Positions 56,840-64,000 of a stretch of 64,000 nucleotides of DNA are shown here, in pieces. A model generated the notes under the pieces. It was not told the origin of the DNA and searched no databases. It was given only the letters and a program-made list of their open reading frames with translations. The stretch's first letter is position 1. Every line of letters starts with the position of its first letter. The stretch spans positions 64,742,931-64,806,930 of the forward strand of contig OZ024869.1 of the NCBI GenBank assembly GCA_964017185.1. The letters are read 5' to 3'. Source of the stretch: Rugalucina vietnamica (Eukaryota; Mollusca; Bivalvia; Lucinida; Lucinidae). The position numbers and the translations under genes were made by a program.

Positions 56840-59310
56840 TATACATATTCTATAGTCTAGTATATCCTACTACCCCAATGTACTTTAGAGTAAACGTATG
56901 GAGTCAACCACGTGAAATCTCTTAATCCGCATGAGTGACGCATCCTATAGTATGATACTAAATAAAGCTCCGGATTTTCAGTAAGTTATTTGGCGCCCAG
57001 GGATCTCCATCGTCGGGCAGCTTACTGAACCTGTGAGTCCTCGTTTTTGATACATCATCATGGTGGTTTTCATGATTTATTTGTTTGTCCTTGATGATTA
57101 GTTGACTTGTTAGAGATTCACCACGAGGGCCGAACAATAAACTTATGGCGTGAACCACTGCAGAAGATGAGGGTGAATTTTGGGCTTTGAAAAAGAGGTT
57201 CAAATAGGCAACGATCAGGAAAAGGCGCAGTCAGAAAAACTGGTTTAAGCCCGTCCCCCCTCCCCCCAAAGTTATCTATAACTGACAGTTCCAAGGCGGT
57301 ACTTCTGTTGTGGTCCACATTTATATAAATTATTCCAATTACGAATTTCATGTTGCATGGGTTTGTGGCCACCCAAGTATAATTTTGCTGTTCACTTAAA
57401 TCTCTGCATTTTACGTGTTCTGTCCCAGCTAGCACTGTGACCAGCTTACCTATATACGTTTGTGCCTATGTATAATATTTTCTCAATATGATTTGTTTTC
57501 TTGTTTATATTTGTATACAACTGAACCACTGCAGAAGCTGAGGGCGAGGTTAGGGTCCTGTAAAGCTGGTTTAAGACCCAGTAATTTTATAATACAAATC
57601 GTTTCAATGCGATACTTCTGTTATTGTTCTATTTGTTTATGTTTTGAAGTCGAATTTGTGTGCTATTTGAACCTTATGTACGTTTTATATTTTAGTCTTG
57701 GGAAATTAGGTGCTCCCACTCGGCTTACTATGTGTTTTCTTAGTATAAGTACATAATTATCAATTTAGCTTTTTTTCCCCATCTCGACTTTGTAGTGGAA
57801 ATTTCTTTCTGAGTAAACGAGACAGGAATATCAGACTTGGCGACTTGATGAAATATCATTTCCAGGCAAGAAATGTTTTTTTATTCGTTTCATTAATAAT
57901 TTGTTAAAGTACCTTTCTTCATTGCTGCCATTGTATCATTTATGTGACAATAAGATGCAAACGCTACGACATTCAGAATGCATGCCTGTCAAATATTAAA
58001 TTTAAAGTGTTTGATCCAAAACATGCAAGTTTAATACAATGCTTCTTGTAATGCGTTCTCGGTGGAATAGAAACCTTGCATCTATAGGAAATATAAAAGT
58101 AGTCAATGATCAGGAAATGGCTCAGTCATAAAGATATTCCCATTCCAAAAACAGAGTTGGGTAAAAACTAAACTGACAATTATGAATTTACGAGGATTTC
58201 TCAAAACGTTCTGTTCACTCCCTTTATTTCTCAGTAACCTTCATTGACAAATAGTTAAAGAACCATATCTGAAATACCATTTTTCTGGCTATTACATGTG
58301 GCAAACATTTTGTGTGGCTCTTCGTCAACAGAATCAAATATATCACTCAAAAAGACGTGACTCTCTCATACTGACATAGTTTAAAGAAAACTATGCAATA
58401 CTTTACAGAAAAGCGACTTCGAAAAAATATAATTAATGCCTTTTTTTAAATATATACATGAATGTATCCTGCAAGAATCGAAATCATTCAACTGAATTTA
58501 ATTGAGTTATTGCATAATGAAATATTGAAATGGCTTGTACATACATTGAAATTAAGGGCATTTATTGACATCTACACGTAGACTAGGGAGCTTAAAATGC
58601 ATTTGGCCATTTTATTGTTTCATTCTAGTGTGCTCTATAAAAAGCGAGCACATATAATGAATGGTTCAGCGGTACCAGAAATGATATAGGGGCACGGTAT
58701 TTTAATGAGAAAATTTGACCGGTGGTTATATACACAATGTAGATACAACATAACAACATTCACAATTTCAAAAAAGCGTGCCTGTGGGTTTACCTCAGGT
58801 ATCTTGCAAGGCGTCTATTTTGAACTATTTAATTTCTTTCGTGCATTATTTTGGCATCATTATAAAGGAGACATGTTGCCCTTTCAATCAAGGTATGATA
58901 CAGCAAATTATCATGTCTGTTAACAAATTTAAAACGACTATGACAGAACTTTCTGACCCATCCTCGTATACTAAGAAACATATGGTAAGCCGTAAGCAGC
59001 TATTTCCCAATAGGCGGCCAATCAGTTACCCGAACTTAACTTAGAATATAAAAAAGTACAAATTATCTCACTTGCCAATACAGATTCCGTATTCAAAAGT
59101 CATTAAATTAAAAAATTCAACACCGAAAGATAAAACATTTAGATCCACAATAGAAATATCGCCTTGGAACTATACGTCATATAAAATAATTAGGCGATTA
59201 AACCCGTTTTATAAGCCCCTAACCTCACTCTCATCAATGGATTACAATATATAGGTAGTTGTTCGGTCTCTAACTAGTCAATGAATCATCAAGGACAACT
59301 AAATATATCG
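56840..59310. repeat. Intergenic DNA with short direct duplications
   Basis: 57150-57330 and 57520-57640 share GAACCACTGCAGAAG, CTGGTTTAAG and CGGTACTTCTGTT-like words, a direct duplication about 370 bp apart. The GATCAGGAAATGGCTCAG repeat begins at about 58105. Its continuation at 58980-59310 (CAGCTATTTCCCAA, GTTGTTCGGTCTC) parallels 52690-53000. Confidence 0.55.
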
Positions 59311-59311
59311 G

Positions 59312-59490
59312 CCATGATGAATAAAAAACGAGGACTCACTGATACAATAATGTACCTGGTTATTATGATATCGACCATGATGAATAAAAAACGAGGACCC
59401 ATAGGTACAATAAGCTGCCCGTAAAATTATGATAACGACAGTGATGAATGAACAACGAAAACTATCATATACAACTAACTGCCCGCAAAT
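59312..59490. repeat. Tandem repeat of about 63-66 bp, three units
   Basis: Units begin CATGATGAATAAAAAACGAG at about 59314 and 59376 and, more diverged, GTGATGAATGAACAACGA at about 59441. Each continues through ACAATAA.GTACC or ATAAGCTGCCCG. Confidence 0.75.
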
Positions 59491-62400
59491 TAACACCGTT
59501 CATAAATGGTATTCCAAATGTTGATTGGGCATTTGTTAATAATTATTGCCGTTTTGCTTCAGGCACTCATGGAGTAATTAAGCATTGATTCTAGATTAAT
59601 TGGAATTTGTATGAATATTAAGAGACGTGACCTATTTTGGTTGACCGCTATTTTTGTAGCTTTAGCATCCAGGTTACATATAATTTTAGCATTTCATGTG
59701 TTATTATCCTACATGTACGTTTTTCTAGTATTTGGTGATTAGGGCTTCATTTTTGGCACTGTATATGGTTGTTCCTGACATTTGAGAAACTATTAGTTTA
59801 CTGCGTAGCAAGTAAGACATAAAATCTGTAGCTATATTTAGTGAACAGCAAAGGAATCCATTCGATGTGACACTAGCAATAACAAGGACCATAGCAACCT
59901 GTCTGACTAAATAATCGGGAAGATGGAATATAATTCAATAAGCCTCGAATATGACTGCCTTTCTTATAAAGACATAATGGTAATGGTGCACATAACATAC
60001 CATTATATAATTCGGATCGTTGATTATGTCAGTGAGCTCTTAATAGTGGAGCAAATATGGTTCAAAAAGTAGCTTAGAAATAGGAGTAGGTGGTCTACGG
60101 AGTACCACATTTGTTTCTATATACCAAAATGTTCGTATTGGTCTGTAGTTTTCAAATCCAGCGTTTGCCACCTTGGCAAACCTTGCATAACTCCAGTATT
60201 CAAGATGGCGTCCAAGATGGCTGCCGTTTCCTAAAACCTACCCCTACTCCAAAAATGCATCATGTTTTTCATGTGTTTGCATTTTAATGGTATTTTAATG
60301 CCCCATTTCATGTAAGAATGATATATTTGTATATTTCAAGTAAAAAAACCTGACAATTTAGGTAAAACAGTTGTAAAAATCATGTTTAAATTGACAAATG
60401 CACGTGCAAGGTTTTTCACCTAGGAATGTTTGTTTAATGGCTCATTATTTATGATCAGATAGTTATGGCTGCTTTTTTACTTCTTTTCTATCAAATATAA
60501 TATCTGTAAAGATTTTAGAGAAAACGAAATTGTATCTATATATAAGCTTCATGCTTAAAAACAGATTTTAGACATCCAACCCAACACGACAAAAACAACA
60601 AAAAGTACATATTTTCTATATATATAACATATGCTCTTCAATCTTATTTGTTTTTTGATTCTATATACCATAGTGTTTGTCTCAGTCTTAGTTTGTAGCA
60701 TAAAATCCAGTGTTTGCCACCTCAGCAAGGCACAGGATAGGTCCAGTATTGAAGATGGCATCCAAGAAGGCCGCCAAAATATAGAATTTTGAAAAATGAG
60801 CCAAATATGTCCCTTGACTTTCATGAAGTAATAAAAAGCTAAAATCAAGTTGTAGAACGCTTAGAACATTTTCTTAATGTTATCTTTATGTGTGTTTTTC
60901 CTTGTTAAAACAAAATTATTCAGACACCATAACCTTTTTATAACACTATTGTTGGGGTTCAAACCAATCTCTGTGTTAGCTATATTCAACTGGTGTTATA
61001 ACGAGAGTAAAGTATATAGACATATACCAAAGGTAGTATGAAATGACCATTTGGAGTCCAGCTATGATCAGTGGTATATACAAAACTATGTTTCTTGAAC
61101 TGAGTTATAGGAAGGTCCATATGCATTTAATCTAGAAATGAGTGGAATTTTCTTGCCCGGCTAGAAAAAGAGCAACAAAGAAAACTTATTTTCTTGTACA
61201 TCATAAGCTCCGCAATCTTATTACAAATGTAATTCACAAATTCTTGTTCTGCAATTAATATAACTTTGGTGCAGTATTAATCTAACAATTAATACAACTT
61301 TGGTGCAGACATGGATGTACGATATGGCACTATAAAAAACAAAATAATATCAGACCATGTTTTGTTTCGACACTATAATCATATGTAGGTTCTAATTCCT
61401 CATTAACTGATTATGCTTTTGGTATTTATGTACAAGATTTTTGCAAACTGTGGTGCAATAAGAACTGTTAATCCACTTATCAGAGCATTAAAGTAAAAAC
61501 AGTAGAGAGGTAAGGCAAACATAAGAAATGATTAGACTAACTTTAGAAGTACCATATCATCTACAAAGTATTTTGATTGGAAGAATAATTGCTTATTTGT
61601 GGCGAAATTTGTGACCTGTTAGAAATGAAAGTAAAGTAAGTGGAAGCTGGTCGATGTTAGCATGCGCAATTGGTGATTGTAACATTGATGTATTTATAAG
61701 AGTTGTTGAAGCAACAGGGAAAGGCAATGACTTCAAAGTACATACATGTACTAATGTACCTTCCAAATGGTGACTTAGTTGCTGCTGGAGCAATATATTG
61801 TGCAGTAAATAGAGCTGTTTGCTCAATGACACATTAGAATATAACATTCAGCTATGACACTGAGCATGCTAAGGATAATTCTGTTTCATTTAAAATGCAG
61901 ATACAGGTTCAAAGCTAAAAGCTGTGTATGAAAGTTCAATAATGAACGAAAATCAAGTTGTAGAGTTATCCAATTAATAGAAAAATTTAAACACCTGGAG
62001 TTAGAAAGCTGGGTTATATAACAAAGAAAGGTAATAAAACAATCCATATAAAGAGCCTTTTTATTTAATTATGGTCAGAATTATCATTTACGTAGTTATC
62101 CACTTAATAGACAAACTTAAATACCTGGAGTTGGAAAGCTGGGTTATATGACATAGAATGTTATAAAACAAACAATATAGAGAAGGTACAAGTAGGCAAT
62201 GATCGGGAAAATGCGCAATCAGAAAGAAATTTCCACTCCGAAAGCCGAGGTGGGAAAAACTAAATTGACAATTGGGTACTTATAAAAAGAGTTTTTTTTA
62301 TTTAGTTATGGTCCAAATTATCATTTCGTATTGAGATTGGTTTGGTACGAATCAGTGTGGCTGAAGCGCTGAATGTTTGATCAATTATGAAAATTAAACC

Positions 62401-64000
62401 AAAGCATTTCAGCTGATGATACACACAGTAAATAATAGAAATAATAGCAGAAGATACGATAAATCATAAAACTATCAGTATGTTTATAAATGGTATTCTT
62501 AGAAACGTTGAAATTGTAATGGATCAATCTGCCACCATTGCAAGCCTTTCAAGATATGCTACTGTACTAGACAAATGGTCGGTTTCAAGTGTGAGCAATG
62601 AAAGATTTGCTAATGCTTCAGACATATCGGCTGAGCTTCAGTAGACTTGCACTGTCTTTAAGTTGCTTGTAATATTACAAAAGCAGCGATTTCTATTGCA
62701 TACCCAAAACATGTAGGTCTTGTTGTACATGATCAAATCTGGAGTAGACTCTTTGATTTAACAAATAGCTTATCTTCGATATACGATTACATACCCTGAA
62801 ATGAGGCGAGTTTTATCATCAGCACCCTCAGTGGAACCGTCCCCTCAGAAATTACGTCAGAAATCAGGGCGTTTGCTTATACTGGGAGTTACCGATAAAT
62901 TTGACAATAACGAAAAGGCAGTAGATGTAAACTAACCAAACATGCAATGACCTCTATCGTTCTGATTGCGCCATTTCCTGATTGTTATTTTCATTTAGCT
63001 TTGTTATCACATTATGCAGGGTCCTGCAACGAATATAGATCTGCACCATCAGATCACTCGGAGGATCATAGGTGGTCTAAGTTCGTAACAAAAACAGTTT
63101 GTCTTTAAACTCACTGTGCGCAGAGAAGGCAATATTGTTGATGGCTAAAAAGCTACCTCGACAGATAATAGTTTCGGGTGTCATTGCCAGAAGTGTGTCT
63201 ATCAACTGCATATTTGGCGGAATTGGTTGCACTATGTTCAAGAACTGAAATCATCATCAGACTTTAGATTTGAATTTGGCAATGAATAATGAAATAAAAT
63301 GCTTAGTATTATTGGTAACACTATCAGTTGCAGCTCCAGAGCTATTGAATGACACTGTATGCTAACGTAAAGAAATGAGTGATGAATACTGCACAAGCTC
63401 TATGTGTCGACAACAATACACTGTGATATATAAATGTCAGAAATTAATGTACATGTACATGTAGTTATATACACAAATTTGCATACTATATTTTCAGGCA
63501 TGATGACAGAGGAAAATCACAGTGATTCAGATAATTAAAAGGAATTTAATTTGCATCTGTTCAAACATACTCCAGCCCTTACCCCATGCATTTCTAGATT
63601 TGTATGCATAATGTAATATTTACAAAGAAATATATACACGAAAATATTTTAAAAAGATAGATCTAAGTGTTTTAGCTTGATTTTTTAAACAAAGGATTCA
63701 TGCGGCTTATTTTTCGAAATGTTATATTTTGACGGCCTTCTTGGATGCCCTTTTGAAAACCGGAGTTATGCTGGGTTTGCAGAGGCGGCCAACGCTGGAT
63801 TTAAAAGCTTCAAACCTTCAAAAAGCTTGCAAGACAAAATATTTGTTATATAGAATCAATAACAATCACGATTCGAGAACCTATAATGTATAGGAAAATA
63901 TGTATTTTTGTTTTTTTTTGCCTTGTCAGTGAGACCTTACTCCATTCATATCTAGAATATATATGCATAATGTAGTTTTAACAATGGAAAACACATGAAA
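59491..64000. repeat. Right-edge intergenic DNA with dispersed repeats
   Basis: Three related blocks with CCAGYGTTTGCCACCT and AAGATGGC.TCCAAGA lie at 60100-60240, 60660-60790 and, inverted, 63700-63830. 61962-62085 is tandemly duplicated at 62095-62330, the second copy being interrupted by a GATCAGGAAATGG-family insertion (about 62180-62283). 62479-62643 is a short open frame with no recognisable domain. No host gene is supported. Confidence 0.6.

Noticed and set aside
62479-62643. 54-codon frame with ordinary-looking composition
   Set aside because: Too short and without similarity that I recognise; surrounded by repeats.

Overview
This is eukaryotic, AT-rich, intron-rich and repeat-dense DNA with no bacterial gene organisation. 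The organism is most likely a lophotrochozoan, probably a bivalve mollusc. That is inferred from a mosaic LDLa/LRR seven-transmembrane receptor of the molluscan GRL101 type and from interspersed repeats bounded by AGCTCACCTGAGC, which I associate with bivalve genomes.

The window is dominated by one large multi-exon gene on the + strand. From 8840 to 43959 I can chain 23 exons whose splice phases all agree. They give one open frame of about 1,705 codons ending in TGA at 43959. Predicted domain order: a Cys-containing region of unknown family, CUB, CUB, C-type lectin-like (CTLD), four LDLa modules, a fibrinogen/CNTNAP-like (FReD) module, a Cys-rich linker, two more LDLa modules, LRRs, a seven-transmembrane rhodopsin-like domain, and a cytoplasmic tail that looks like part of a protein-kinase C-lobe with altered catalytic motifs. 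Exons further upstream (1043-1212, 2599-2712, perhaps 8250-8330) look like a discoidin (F5/8 type C) domain and may be the N-terminal end of the same receptor. The signal-peptide exon was not found.

The introns are packed with transposable-element debris: two 5'-truncated LINEs, tRNA-type SINE pieces, foldback MITEs, TIR elements, tandem repeats and microsatellites. Relics of duplicated CTLD and LDLa exons lie next to the live exons. The intron after 27777 appears to use a GC donor; reading through it gives an immediate stop, so it could separate a membrane from a soluble form.

From 43960 to 64000 I see no convincing host gene. This part holds a composite AGCTCACC element (44040-45225), a 40-bp minisatellite, a TIR element bounded by CTCGTTTCAC, several copies of a palindromic MITE family, a complete but mutated Tc1-type DD34E transposon (55249-56839), and dispersed or tandem repeats to the right edge.
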